A DNA stretch of 64,000 nt from Nitzschia sp. DOCU1 (GCA_951394045.1 OX595996.1:1736001-1800000), one strand, 5' to 3'; counted from the first letter of the stretch, positions 29,054 to 40,735 are shown. Notes: generated by a model from the letters alone, not told the origin. Translations and numbers: made by a program.

Positions 29054-30300
29054 ATGAGCGTGACCAAAACTCTCAATCAAACAAACATGCCGGTCGAAAA
29101 GATTTCCTGGAAGGACACAAACCTTGCCCTGAGTAAGTCGATGGCGCCCTGGTTTTCGTGGAAGTGTTGAGTGTAACGATGACGCGGCCACCGCCATCTA
29201 ACAATAGCTCGTTGTTGCCAAAACCAGTTGGCTCTGAGTTGGACCACAAAATTAAGCAGGCGGCTGCTGCCGGGGAGCTAGCATGGGACGGAATTGGTCA
29301 GAAGCCTGAGCTACGTGTGTGGCGCATTGAAAAGTTCCAAGTCAAGCCTTGGCCAGAAGAACGATATGGAGAGTTCCACAAAGGCGATTCCTATATCGTC
29401 ATGAAGTCCTATCGCGCAGGAACGTCGGAAGCTCTGAGTCACGACATTCATATCTGGATTGGGGCAGAGAGCTCACAAGATGAATATGGAACTGCTGCCT
29501 ACAAAATGGTTGAAGCTGATGACTACCTAGGGGGGCTGCCTGTTCAACATCGCCAAATCCAGGGGCACGAAGACGACAGTTTCAGGTCATACTTTGAAAC
29601 TTTGGAATACTTGGATGGAGGTATCGAGAGTGGATTCAATCATGTCGAGCCCGACCCAGAGCACCCGGTCTTGTTTCAAGTTAAGGGGAATAAGAAACTC
29701 ATGACTCTCTCACAGGTTCCCCTTTCCAAATGTTCTCTCAATGCGGGCGACTCTTTCATTTTGTTTGGGGGAAAGGCAAACGTGTGGTGCTGGCACGGAA
29801 AGTCCGCAAAACCACTGGAAAAGGCTTCGAGCAACCAGTGGGCAGAGCATCTGTGCACCATGGGTACCGCGACTGTTTTGGACCAGGGCCAGGGAGACGA
29901 AGAATACAAGGAGTTTTGGGATTATTTGGGTGAGGGTACGATCGCCGAAGATATGCACGATGATGAAGGAGTTGTTGAATTCGAACCTCTTCTTTTTCGG
30001 GTAGATGGCGATCTATCGAAGGATTTGCAGTTGGTTGCCACTGGCCAATCGATCCGAAAGACGAGCAAGGAGTGCAAATGCTTTAAGCGCTCCGATCTTG
30101 ACAACGACGACGTCTTCTTGATCGATAGCGGCTGGGAAATTTATGTGTGGATTGGCAAGTCGGCTGATCAACACGAGCGCATTGCAGCGATGACAGCGGC
30201 GGACCGATATTCAAAAAAAGACCCCCGAACATTGGAAGTCCCCGTACACATCGTCAAGTCGGGCCAAGAAAATGAGTCCTTCAATGCTCTCTTCGAATAA
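29054..30300 (+). CDS. Severin/fragmin-like gelsolin-family actin-binding protein
   Basis: Exons 29054-29132 and 29228-30300, intron of 95 bp (GT-AG). Splicing gives ISWKDTNLALIGSELDHKIK, the N-terminal block typical of this family, which supports the exon call. The start could be the ATG at 29054 or the in-frame one at 29087. About 383 residues follow with three gelsolin repeats: around LRVWRIEKFQ to HIWIGAESSQDE, then SFILFGGKANVWCWHGKS, then VFLIDSGWEIYVWIGKSADQ. The length fits a three-repeat severin/fragmin rather than six-repeat gelsolin or villin, and there is no villin headpiece. It is expected to cap and sever actin filaments in a calcium-dependent way in the cytoplasm. Confidence 0.9.
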
Positions 30301-30402
30301 TTTCAAAGTAGTAACTGCACACTAGATGATCAATCAGATCCTCCAGAAGTTGAGGGCATTCTACCTATATCACTCAAACCGTCGCTCTAAATAGCTGATC
30401 GT

Positions 30403-33400
30403 CTAGTTAGTGTTGGCTGGCATGTCAATACTCTCAAATTCGGTCGACCACTTCTCCTTTTCGTCCACTTTCAACCATTGAATGCCATTCTTGTTGGATG
30501 CGACTACGCGCATTGTGTGCGCATCATCGTCGTCTTCTTTACTGTCTGTTGACTTGACCGACGCGTCGTCTTCCAATTTCTCGTTGGCTGCATAGGACAT
30601 CTTGTAATCCAATTCCTCACCCGCCACGCCAAATAGGCAAAGAACCCTACCTCGAGCCAACCGCTTCAAAACCATAGGATGGAGTTCACGTGGATCACAA
30701 TCACAGAAACAAAATAACTGCGGTTTCGCCATCCGAGACTGTTCCATTTGCTCGCGTAGCCACTTCATCTGCAGAGTGTCATCAACGCTATCACCGTTTG
30801 GGCATTCAAAACCCGCCTTCTGAATAACAATGAATTGAAAACCACTTAACCAAAATGTGTAGTAGACGGACCCATCATTCCAGACAACAGGAATAGAGTC
30901 ACGGATTCGCGAGAGAAATTTCCAGTATTTGGTCGGAATATGAGGTGCACACGCAACCACAGCCCTCGGCCGAAGCTTGTTGACGTGAGCAATTGCGTTC
31001 TTCCATCCTTTTAGCCAGGTCTTTTCTGTTTCAGGTGTTAAATCCGCCGTCGTTGTCAGCCATGGATTTCGCAGCAATGCCAACCTCACAGGTTCTGGTT
31101 CATCTTTCTTGGCGTAAGGATCTTGGCTGCCACGCTGACTTTGCGGCTTGTACTCGTCATCGTTCATCTGGGTCAAACCGACAAAATCACGTGAAGTCGG
31201 CCGAACTTTGGCACGAAGGAAGTCAATGTCATTGTCGAAGAAACGTTGGAATACTCGAGTTTCGTCCCCATCTTTGAACACCTTGCATTTGTCCAAAACA
31301 TGCCAGATGAGTTTCCTTTCCCTATCGGAGAGGCGCAAAAAATCATGGCCACTTTTATCACCTGGTGGGTGCTGATCACAAATGTCCAAGTTAATGGCAT
31401 CTTTTTGTGCTAATTCTGAGCAGGCTCGCAGTGCAAGGTCTTGCAGAGACGGAATGACATGTGACTGGCCTTCTTTCGTAGAGTGCACACCCTGAAAATA
31501 TGGATGATTTCGTAGAATATCGTACCCTTTCCTAATTATCACCTTCCCATCCTTGACTTGATAACAATCAGCCCCCAACCTCTGTCCAGGGTCGACTTTC
31601 ATCAAATTGCTACAAAACTCCCAACTTTCGTCATCCGGCATCGCCCAGGAATTTCTAGGGAGTAGGCCTCTCTTGATTCTTAGAAACGTCAGATACGGGG
31701 AAGGGCTCCAGAATGGGCACGATCCGGTATGAAGTATGTACGCGATTGCTCCGAGTGCCCACAAGTCCGCGCAATGATTCGCCCCTTTGGGTGATTCCTC
31801 TCCCTTCTGGTCGCCAGGCATCCCGGAAAATCCAGTTACCGCTTCTTTGGTTCCAAACCGAAGGAGATGCAAGAAGTGTGAGACGAAGCGCAAGGAAACG
31901 GGCAGAATTTAAGCAATCATTCCTACCTGGTGACATAAAGTCCGGGGTCCTGTAGTTGGGAACCGAAGCCGCTGCGTTAGGCGAACAAGGCACACTAGTA
32001 GTGGAGCGAATCGAAGCACCAAACAGGCCCAACTCACCCGACGAATTCTGGACCATTTAGGTCCGTTTGGATCAAGTCTTTTGCTGCGATGAAAGAATGG
32101 CAACGGACGTGAGAACCCACCATGGTATGCGACCGACAATCATAGATTTATTTTTCCTACCAGTACCAAAGTCGATTACTACCACCCTGTTAAGTGAGTC
32201 TAGCAGAATATTCTCGGGTTTGAGATCACGATGTACGATTCCATGGGAGTGGATCTTTGAAACAGTGAGAAATAAATATCTTCAGTGTACGCTAGTATCA
32301 TCCAAACATATGAACAAACTCACCCACTCGAGTGCGTCAATCAATTGTAGCAGCCATCGCTTCGTCATGGTAACATGTGTCCCAACCATGTTACCTTTTT
32401 AAAAAATGAGTGAGATTGTTGTTAGTTACGCCTCGTCGCTGCCGCCATTTGATTTACCTTTGTATCTTATGCACGACCACAGATCTTGGTTGATATTGTG
32501 AAGGTCCATCAAATAGTACAAATTGTAGTAATCCTGGAAAGCATGATACATGGTAATGATACGAGGATGTATCGGCAACCTCTCGAGCAGAACTCGACAT
32601 TCCATAGCAATCTCATTGTGAACGTTGGGGTGTTGCCTCTTCGCCAAATCAGCTGCTTGCTTTTTTTCTAGTATCTTGAGCGCAAATTGTTCATTGGTGA
32701 CTTTGTGAGTGACGACAATAATTTCGCTGAAGTTTCCCACTCCAAGGCTTTTTCCCTTGACGAATTCTCGTATTGAAATGGGACGATTGACACCCTTAAT
32801 GGTACGTTCTAGCGGGGCTTCAGGCGCTTCTACTTTTGCTTGTGCCTGTTGAAGTAGCTCTTGCAAAGTGGCGTTCTCTTTGGGTAGCAAGCCCGGAATA
32901 GTAAGGGCAGTGTTCAGAACTTGAATTGCTTTTACAGGTTCATCCAAAGCGATATACGTTTTCCCAAGCCGATAGGCCGCTGCTCATAAATCGAACAAAG
33001 CGTTAGTGTTCATTTTCTTTGCACGGAGACCTACTCGCCCGCAGCTTTTCCACGTTACCTTTTACATTTGATTCTTCCGAGGCAACCCACGCTTGGTGCG
33101 CATCCTCCCTAGCCAACTCTAGCTCCTGAGGCGTTAAATCAAGATCGTTAAGTAATGGCAACATGGAGAGACGATCATCCGACTGAAAGGTCGTACCTCT
33201 TGTTGAAAGTAGCAAGCCGAGCGATTCAACAGGTTCTTATTCAGCTCGTTCTTAAAGGCCGTACTTGAGCCACCCCCACCGTTTTCAACTGCCTTTTCGA
33301 TCGCCGCTGTGTAAAAGGAGAGCGCATTGTCGATCTTGGAAAATGGAACAGAACGGCAGAATTAGAAGCGTGTGACCAGATAAATGGATCAACTTTCCGG

Positions 33401-33477
33401 CGACCCATTGTTTGGCTTACATTTCCTTGCTGAAATTCGTGGTTTCCCCGCTGTCGCAAGTCATCGATTGTGTCCAT
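30403..33477 (-). CDS. TPR / PDK1-like kinase / degenerate metallophosphatase fusion
   Basis: Proposed exons on the minus strand: 33421-33477, 33197-33334, 33035-33182, 32458-32979, 32324-32394, 32161-32254, 32038-32083, 31927-31949, 30403-31799 (831 codons plus stop, frame closes). The N-terminus has TPR-like helices ([24 protein letters not shown]). The kinase has GVGNFSEI (Gly loop), FALKIL (Lys), [36 protein letters not shown] and [17 protein letters not shown]; the last blocks are typical of PDK1. The C-terminal third resembles CPPED1-like calcineurin phosphatases ([23 protein letters not shown]), but the usual GD, GNH and GHxH metal ligands are not seen, so it is probably inactive. A 14-nt stretch at 33183-33196 must be skipped to keep frame. 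Confidence 0.75.
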
Positions 33478-33933
33478 TGGAACCTGGGCCTGATTCGGAC
33501 CTCCTGCTCCTTTAGATCTCTTAGAGTTATGAACGTGATCTTTATTCTATGACAAGGCTGCCGTAGTTGATTCTTTCACAACGCATGTGAATAGGACTGC
33601 AACATCTCTTTCGAAATCTTGCATCCTCGCAATTCCATTGCAGTCTTCAAATCGGATGATGGTCAGAAGCGGTAGTTAGTCGAAGTAGTCAAAATAATGA
33701 CAAAAGATGTGCGCACTATGCGACTGTTGTTGCGACGACCAAAAGAGTGCGCCTTCGAAATCAAAGCACGTCAAGACCATTTTGGTGCCCCAACGGACAT
33801 TATTGGTATTGCTCCCGCTTACGCCAGAGCGAGACAGCACCACATTAGAAAGGACCGTGACCGGCTGTCGTCACAATCTTTGGTACTGCTTTTTTGTATT
33901 GCCATCCCCTCACAACCGCTCTCGAAGATTACC
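33478..33933. other. Divergent intergenic region
   Basis: Between the kinase gene (minus) and the first small coiled-coil gene (plus). A plus-strand frame is open from 33697, but composition only becomes convincing at the ATG at 33934. Confidence 0.5.
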
Positions 33934-34215
33934 ATGTCGGATTTCATTTCCGCTGTCTCTGACCTCTTTCGCGATCCCTGTGGGGAAGAACAGATCAGAA
34001 TGCAGTTACAGGCAGAAGCCGCAGAAGCGGCAGAACGAGAAAGGCAGCTTCGAGCCGAGCAAGAACAGCTTCGCCAACAATTGCGGGTGGCTGAAGAAAG
34101 AATGAAAATAATTGAAGAAGAATTGTCGATGGGGGGCATGCAAGTGACAGATGAAAGCAACAATGACAGAAGTTCTTTTCTTGAAGGATGCCTTTGTGTA
34201 CCCGCTGTGTTCTAG
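33934..34215 (+). CDS. Small coiled-coil protein 1
   Basis: 93 residues from ATG 33934 (MSDFISAVSDLFRDPCGEEQ). A heptad-rich coiled coil of Ala/Glu/Arg/Gln follows (AERERQLRAEQEQLRQQLRV), and the end is hydrophobic (EGCLCVPAVF). The open frame starts upstream at 33697, so a longer protein is possible. Function is not recognised. It is the first of three small plus-strand genes for coiled-coil proteins. Confidence 0.5.
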   Translation: MSDFISAVSDLFRDPCGEEQIRMQLQAEAAEAAERERQLRAEQEQLRQQLRVAEERMKIIEEELSMGGMQVTDESNNDRSSFLEGCLCVPAVF

Positions 34216-34860
34216 ACCTTCGCTTATCGACCTACGAGAAAAATATTCGGGGAGGGAGATGACTTCTGATCTTGACTATGAAAGCTGGTGATAAACCGCA
34301 TGCGATATTCTAGAGTGTAATGACTCGAAGCTGGCCTTGGATGGACGACTCTTGTTGATTTAATGTGCATAAATGTAACGAGATTTCATGTTTGCTCTAT
34401 TCTTTCTCGTACAGCGGATTAGTTGAAGACAACATGATGCTGTTCGCTGTTGCAGTGCCACATTCAACAGGCTATGCGTATCGTGTATTTTTGATCGAGA
34501 ATTGCTTGTAACAGGCTTTTTGGGCGATGGCATGACTGCAATTTTTCTGTCAATAATGCCGCTTTCGTCTCACTAGCAGTGCAAGTCGCAGAACACTTCA
34601 TGGTCGGTGCAATTTCCAACAGGAGCAATGACAGGTGCGCCATTCCTACATTGTGCGCAAAGCGTTGCGCACCTCGCCTGGCGTTGGGGCATATGTTGAA
34701 GGCCAACCAAAGAATAGCCCGCCCCGTGCCACGAAATTTTAGCAAGCACCACGATAAAATAAAAACCAGAAGATTCTTGGTCATTTTCGTTTGAGAACAG
34801 ATCAAGGCTCCACCGGAGCGATAATACTCTGCAACATCAATAACAATAATAACAACGACC
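34216..34860. other. Intergenic, nothing recognised
   Basis: Separates two small coiled-coil genes. It ends in an AATAACAATAATAACAAC repeat just before the next ATG. No convincing open frame. Confidence 0.5.
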
Positions 34861-35166
34861 ATGTGGGACTGTATTACTTGCAGCTACGCCGATGCCTTCC
34901 CTACCGATGATCCATCCACGGAATCAGCAACATTTAAGAAGAAGAAATGCGACGACGACGTTTCCACACTGAAAACAGAAGCCACAACGACAGCATCGAT
35001 GGTTCAACAAGAACGTGATTCACTTCTACTGCAGCTGCAACAAGCAAAACGTGAAATAAAAATGCTTCGAACTGAGAGAAAGCAACTTCGACTTGAGATT
35101 GACAAAATGCGGACCGAACGACAACAAGTTCAGAACGCCTTGGAACATGGTGTCTTTGACTGGTGA
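34861..35166 (+). CDS. Small coiled-coil protein 2
   Basis: 101 residues from ATG 34861. A Cys-containing N-terminus (MWDCITCSYADAF) and acidic linker lead into a coiled coil from about residue 47 (QQERDSLLLQLQQAKREIKM, then ERKQLRLEIDKMRTER), ending GVFDW. Similar in build to its neighbour at 33934, though not clearly homologous. Function is unknown. Confidence 0.5.
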   Translation: MWDCITCSYADAFPTDDPSTESATFKKKKCDDDVSTLKTEATTTASMVQQERDSLLLQLQQAKREIKMLRTERKQLRLEIDKMRTERQQVQNALEHGVFDW

Positions 35167-35793
35167 GAGAATGTGGCACAGTACCTACTTTTGATGAATC
35201 CAACAAGATGAAATTGAATGGAGTTATAACTCGACATCGAAAATCTTTAAACTTGAATGTTAAAAAATGAATCTACGGTATTGCTGCTGTCGAATAAAAA
35301 TGCAGACGCTGCTGTGATTCGAAGCGATGTTTGGTTCGGACAAACGATGGTTTTGAGCTCAGAACAACAATTACTGCTTACAAATCTATGCGGACCCTCC
35401 GGATTGAACCAGCTGGCTGTTTCTATGTGTAGCTGCACATCAGGCTGTACTGTCCATTCTTCCCCAACATTAATAGTACCAACTACTCGTTTTATGCTTA
35501 AATTCGTGTATCGTACGTCTTCCATGAAAATTTTCAGTGCTCCGAGGCCCTCGTGTTTGCGGTTTTGACGAGCGAGGGATAAAAGCACGTGCTCGAATAG
35601 CTACCCGCACTGCCGTTGCGCGCCGGGTGAACTGCCAATTCTTTAGCTTCGTGCGCCACACGCCCGTTGGATGCGTTGAGAAATTCACACCCTATTAGCT
35701 CGAGTCCTGCTGTCCGGTGTATGGTAACACAAACAGTAGCTTGGAACAGAAACAATATTTCTACACCAGCTAAAATAGAGGGGACGCTTTGAG
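35167..35793. other. Intergenic, nothing recognised
   Basis: Open frames on both strands are short, overlapping and without recognisable composition. Confidence 0.45.
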
Positions 35794-36531
35794 ATGGATG
35801 CAGCAATAAGTTTCTTGAGGCAACATTTTAAGCATGGCCTTTGCTATCCTGTTTGGATCGATGGTCAGCACGAAGAATTTGTAATGCGAAAGGTCGCGAG
35901 GAGAGGGTCCCTGGGCGCGAGTGATCCTGCAGGCGTGGCATCATCAAAGGGGATGGATAACAGTCTTCTCAGTATTGATTCTGCTCATTTGTTTCCTGAA
36001 AAACGAAACTCCCATATCAACCCAAAGCGAAATTCGATCACAGAAAGTCGTGACGCTTGCGCCGAGATATCATTGCTAGGATCACTTAGAGATACGTCCC
36101 TCGATGATGATGTGGGTGATTTGGATGAAGTTATTGCAAAGATTATTCGGAAGCGTGACAGTCTTATCCAAGAAAACCTGCAAGCAACTGAGGAGATCCA
36201 AAGGTTGAAACTTGAAAATGAGAATTTGAAGAATTTGAATGCCATTAGCAAGCGCATCACTGCAGCTCAACGAGAAGAGATTACCAAATTGAAGCTGAGT
36301 GCCATTAAAGACAAAAAACAGATGATTGAGATGGAGGAAATATTGCACGATTTAAGATTACGCACCACTGGTGCCAAACATGCACTCGATGGAAGTTCGT
36401 TCCTCAGCGGAATCAGCAGTTGTCAGCAAAGGCCAACGGATATCTCGGGTATCGCTGCTGGAAAGGTCAACCAGTCCAACACTGGACTCCTTGATTCCGT
36501 CTTTGTTTGGACCATAGGCGACGAGGAATAG
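35794..36531 (+). CDS. Coiled-coil protein 3
   Basis: 245 residues from ATG 35794. The N-terminus (MDAAISFLRQHFKHGLCYPV) is compact, followed by a Ser-rich linker, a coiled coil over about residues 105-190 (DSLIQENLQATEEIQRLKLE, then REEITKLKLSAIKDKKQM), and a short hydrophobic end (DSVFVWTIGDEE). No family was recognised. It is the third of three consecutive plus-strand genes with short coiled coils, which suggests a local cluster. Confidence 0.6.
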   Translation: MDAAISFLRQHFKHGLCYPVWIDGQHEEFVMRKVARRGSLGASDPAGVASSKGMDNSLLSIDSAHLFPEKRNSHINPKRNSITESRDACAEISLLGSLRDTSLDDDVGDLDEVIAKIIRKRDSLIQENLQATEEIQRLKLENENLKNLNAISKRITAAQREEITKLKLSAIKDKKQMIEMEEILHDLRLRTTGAKHALDGSSFLSGISSCQQRPTDISGIAAGKVNQSNTGLLDSVFVWTIGDEE

Positions 36532-36654
36532 ATGTGATCCATGCCCGAGATGGGACGCCCGCACGCCACCAACGCGGTCAACAAGTGAGGGAAGGTGCCA
36601 AGTTGCGCCGCCAAACTGCATGTGAATAGTAACATACATGATGCATTGGTGAAG

Positions 36655-36735
36655 AGTACCTGGAAATTTACTACTACGACCCTAATCCTACCTGGAAATT
36701 TACTACTATCTGGAAATTTACCTAGTACGATAGGT
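36655..36735. repeat. Tandem repeat of about 19-32 bp
   Basis: Three copies of CTGGAAATTTAC, most followed by TACTA, in the 420-bp space between the coiled-coil gene and the next minus-strand gene. No gene is seen in 36532-36950. Confidence 0.7.
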
Positions 36736-36950
36736 GATGAAGTCGACTTGGGGTAATTGAGTTCGATAGCGAGAAGTTAAATAAGGGCATGTCCCGGGCT
36801 ATTGTAGATAGATACAACAACTCGATACGCACTCAGACAAGCTTTGCTGTTTTTGAAAAATGCATTAATATTCGTTGTCTACAAGTCCAAAGTATACAGG
36901 TAAAAAACACGGTATCTTGGCGTTCCGGTTGTCTTCCCCTATTCAGCTGT

Positions 36951-38656
36951 CTATGCAGCGACAGCCCTTTGATTGAAAAGTGGTTCCGCCATTCCTTCCG
37001 TCGAATCATGTTGGGAGAATAGCCTCTTTCCGGTTACCAAGACGGCGAATGCCAGCGCAATGGCGCCAGTTATCATGTAACGGAAAGCGTCACTCCTCTT
37101 CTGCTCAGAAAGTTTGACGGCTTCTTTTGCTGCGGCCTTTTCAGCCTTTGCCTGCGCCACTTCCTGCCGTCGGACATTGTCAATATATTTCTGCTGTTCT
37201 CTTGAGATACGCTCCGAACCAAAAATGGTTCCAGAGACATTAATTTGCAGAATACCTCCTTGGTTGGTGGCGGCAACCAGGTCTTCCCAAGTCGCCACCT
37301 CGAGCTCAGCATGCGTTCGGAACTTCATGCACTGGTTAACGTTCGTGTAGTCAGCGTCGTCGTCGCACTCGAAGTATCCCTCGTTGGGATCGTAATAGTC
37401 GTCATCGTCCGCCAGCTTTCGTCCGTTCCCATACCTATTGTATCCATCATTCCCACCCCCGTTGTTTTGGTGCTGACTGGCATAGTACGCGTAACTGTTG
37501 TACTTATTGTATCCAGAGCTTGACCCGTAGTTGGAACTGGCAGACGAAGAGTAGTACTGGTATTTCCCGTTTGAATACTTGGAGTACCTGTTCATGTAGC
37601 TGCTGGAACTATAGCTGGATTTGCTTGACGAGTACGAGTATTGGAGATTGTAGGCGCGACAGGGTTGGCAGACTTTGTAAATTTCCAAAGCGTCGTTCCA
37701 CTGATCCAAATAGTCGCCGTAGAGGAGGCCCATGCTTTTGGCAACGCTATCAACAGCAACGTTGAGTCCATCGTATTCTGACTTGCAAATGTAGTCAGTA
37801 TAGAGCGCATAGGTCATGTTGCCGTTGTAGGTTGGCTTGAGGTCGATGTACAAGTAATCTGATCCGTCGTCGTTCATGGTTTTTGTGCGAATGCAGCCTT
37901 CCGACCAAGAGCCCTGACGCGCCTCGGACATGAAGTCGTACAGATCCTCGTCGTTCCACACGCAGACTCCTTCGTGCTTAAAAAGCTGTTCGAAGAAGGC
38001 GTCATTACCAAAGTAAACAGCCTCCTTGAAGACACCAAGTAGTTCCCAAGTCGTTGTGTCCATGTCGTGGCAATCCATGGGAACGCAGCGTCCGTTTCCG
38101 TGCGAGTTGCACGCTGTCTCGTCCCAGGACTGCGACGAGTAGTCGTAGAAAGAGTACTCTCCGATGCCGCCCCCCGAATAGTTTGGATCGACGTACTAGG
38201 GGAAGAGATGATGTGATGTGAGAATGGCGAGAGATGAGACTAGCAGCACAACTGAACTGGAAAACTTACGGCAGCCCACATCAAGTATCGTTGGCAGTAC
38301 ATGTTTCCCTGATATCGCTTGTTATTATTATCATGCGAGTCGTGGCTGTGGCCATCGTTGTAGCGGTCGGAAGGAGATCCGCAGTCCACGTACCACCCTA
38401 AATAGCGCCACGCCTGCTGGTATCCATCGTAATAAGTGTTTGCCGACTCGGCGAAAAAGTTGACACCATAGGCGTTGCTGGAGCTGCTTGCATACGACGA
38501 GGACGACGACGACGACGACGACGAAGAGGAGGAAGACGAGTAGGAGGAGGAGGACGACGACGACCCGCTCGAGGTACCGTATTTTTTGTTGTATCCCAGG
38601 ACTGTGCCGGCACTCGCCAGCGTCAAGAGCAATGCTGAAAGACGCTTTGCCGTCAT
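36951..38656 (-). CDS. Secretory Ser/Tyr-rich single-pass membrane protein
   Basis: Exons 38270-38656 and 36951-38195, intron 74 bp (GT-AG), phase 0. The start MTAKRLSALLLTLASAGTVL is a signal peptide. A poly-Ser region from a GAC-type microsatellite (about residues 28-60) follows, then a Cys/Asp/Tyr-rich lumenal domain with an internal Tyr/Ser/Asn-rich stretch (YSSSSYMNRYSKYSNGKYQY) and CQPC. Near the C-terminus comes a helix (AEKAAAKEAVKLSEQKR) and one transmembrane segment (MITGAIALAFAVLVTG) with a short cytoplasmic tail. This build is like proteins of the diatom secretory or silica-vesicle system, but no such role is proven. It is paired head to head with a similar gene at 39345. Confidence 0.7.
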
Positions 38657-39344
38657 GTTGATTTAGACTTGCAGAAAATGAAATGCCACAGCGAGAGAGC
38701 ACAGATCAGCTGTCTTGAGCAATGACCGATGTCGACCTGGTGCAATGTAGATTGGAAGAAGATGCGACGTTGCGAGATCTTCGGTGTGGTGGAAGTGTCG
38801 AGGTGTCCGCAAGCTATGCAAAGCTACCGGTAGCAAGCAAACAAACAAACAATTTGTGGCCTCCACTCAAATTCAATTTCCAATCTTGGGGGGCATGACG
38901 GTGAATCCACATTCATTTAGCGATACAGGCTCGGAAATCCCTAATTACCGTGAGCTCTGGGTCCTCGGCTAGCACCTTCCCGAGGAGACCTTCGCGTGCA
39001 TCGAAGAATTTTGTTAGAGAATTGGCTATTTCGAATCCGAGCCTGCGATAGTGATAAATCCGATGATGCGGTATGATATATATACAGTCTCGTATAATAT
39101 ATGAATCGCCCGGTCCCATAATAGAGCGTTGAGGCGCATGTCCGTGAACGTGAGAATTGAGTTTTGCAGAATTCTAAACCATTACTTAGACGAAATGGTG
39201 GGATTCGGGCTCTATTTGAATGGTTCAATTATCGGATGCATGCCGATCGTGTGGTCGGTCGGCTGGGAAGCTAGCACACTCCACAATTTCGAAGCGTAGT
39301 AGTCGCCGACTGTTCTGTCGGTCCCAGCACAACACAAGTAGACC
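38657..39344. promoter_or_regulatory. Shared upstream region of two membrane-protein genes
   Basis: 688 bp between divergent starts. AAACAAACAAACAAA (about 38837-38851) and a TATATATAC run (39077-39085) are visible. No gene is supported. Confidence 0.5.
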
Positions 39345-40523
39345 ATGATGCAAAGGATTGCATCCGTCGCTCTTGCGTCCTCGGTGCTTCTTACCGCGGC
39401 ACAAGGCGCCAAGGATGATTCATACTACAAGCCAGGCTCTGGCAACCCGAACGTCTACCAGAAAATGTACTGGAAAGACGCGGACAACGTCCTGGAAGAT
39501 TTGAGTCAGTTTCAGACGCTGTACGTCGAATTCCAGCACTGCGCCTGGACCTGGATGAACTACGGGGATGAAGAGGAGGAAGGGTCTGTCGACGAGAACG
39601 ACTATTGGTACATGGGGAAGGTTCCTCCTTTCGGCGCAAATGTCGCCTACTCTCTCTATGGGTCGCTGAAAGGGGAGTCGTTCAGCGGCTGCAACGCCAA
39701 CACCTTCATCAACTCCTTCTACACCCGGACGGGATTCTCCGAATTCGTCTACGCCATGGCCTACGCTGGGGTATCGGCTTTCAACCAGTACGACTTCTCG
39801 GGGTATTCCTCCGAGTGTCAGGGGTATTACGGCGTTGGGTGCGACTACAGCAACGGTTTCGCGGTGCACCAGTACTCAACACAAGAGTGCAACCCCAAGT
39901 ACGTCACTGGGGTATCGGACAACATGCAGTACTTGAACCAAGCAATGCAGAGCGCACAGTGCGTGAAAATCTTCGACGCCAGTTCAAAATCCAACTGGAA
40001 CGGATACAACTACACCGTCTCTGGAACACCACTAGAACTTCTGGCCTACTCCCAGGCCTGCTTTTACCAGAACTACTGGTCGCCGGACGGGGAATGCCCG
40101 GATCCTTACAGCAAGCTCCAGTTCTACCAAGAGAATTTCAACCGAGGCGTTACAAAGTCAAAGAGATCTGATCCTTTCGAGCAATACACCTTGCAGGTTG
40201 CGGAATCAAAGCGTCTGGCTGCCTGGGGAACCATCATGTTGGTCGCTGCTGCCGTCATCCTTGCTGCTGGCTGCCTGTTTCCTACTATTAAGAAAAAGCT
40301 TCCAAAACTTTCACATTTACGTCTCCGAAGATTGAAGCGAGCAACCCCGGAAATTGGTCTCTCTACCGATGATGTTAAGCCCAGCATTTCTGTCGCCGAC
40401 AACAATGATCAGCGAGTCATGGCAGACACGGAAATCCTTCGAGACCCAAGTTACGAAGAAACGCCGCCTGCGCCCCCGACTCACAAGAAGATGATTATGC
40501 AAGCCATGTTTGGGAAGAAGTAA
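39345..40523 (+). CDS. Secretory single-pass membrane protein
   Basis: 392 residues, no intron, ATG 39345 (a second ATG is at 39348). A signal peptide (MMQRIASVALASSVLLTAAQ) leads to a Tyr/Asn/Cys-rich lumenal domain (CAWTWMNYGDEEEEG, YSSECQGYYGVGC, CFYQNYWSPDGECPD). A transmembrane helix at about residue 300 (GTIMLVAAAVILAAGCLF) and a basic cytoplasmic tail end it (KKKLPKLSHLRLRRLKR ... MFGKK). Same plan as the divergent neighbour at 36951-38656, so the pair may be distant paralogs with a shared promoter. The precise role is unknown. Confidence 0.72.
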   Translation: MMQRIASVALASSVLLTAAQGAKDDSYYKPGSGNPNVYQKMYWKDADNVLEDLSQFQTLYVEFQHCAWTWMNYGDEEEEGSVDENDYWYMGKVPPFGANVAYSLYGSLKGESFSGCNANTFINSFYTRTGFSEFVYAMAYAGVSAFNQYDFSGYSSECQGYYGVGCDYSNGFAVHQYSTQECNPKYVTGVSDNMQYLNQAMQSAQCVKIFDASSKSNWNGYNYTVSGTPLELLAYSQACFYQNYWSPDGECPDPYSKLQFYQENFNRGVTKSKRSDPFEQYTLQVAESKRLAAWGTIMLVAAAVILAAGCLFPTIKKKLPKLSHLRLRRLKRATPEIGLSTDDVKPSISVADNNDQRVMADTEILRDPSYEETPPAPPTHKKMIMQAMFGKK

Positions 40524-40735
40524 TTTCTCTTGCGGTCTATGATAGAGTCATGCTTTCCGGTCCATCCTATGCGGTGCATGGCCCCTACAGGACAAGTAAT
40601 GGTCCTGGTCCTCATTGGAACTGGCTACTTTACCAGTCATTACTTTATTCTCAATTAAGTCTTTAGAGCACATTTTTTGCATGGACTTTCTAAAGCGAAT
40701 GGCAGCTGTCATGTCAGATGCCACATTGGTAACGG

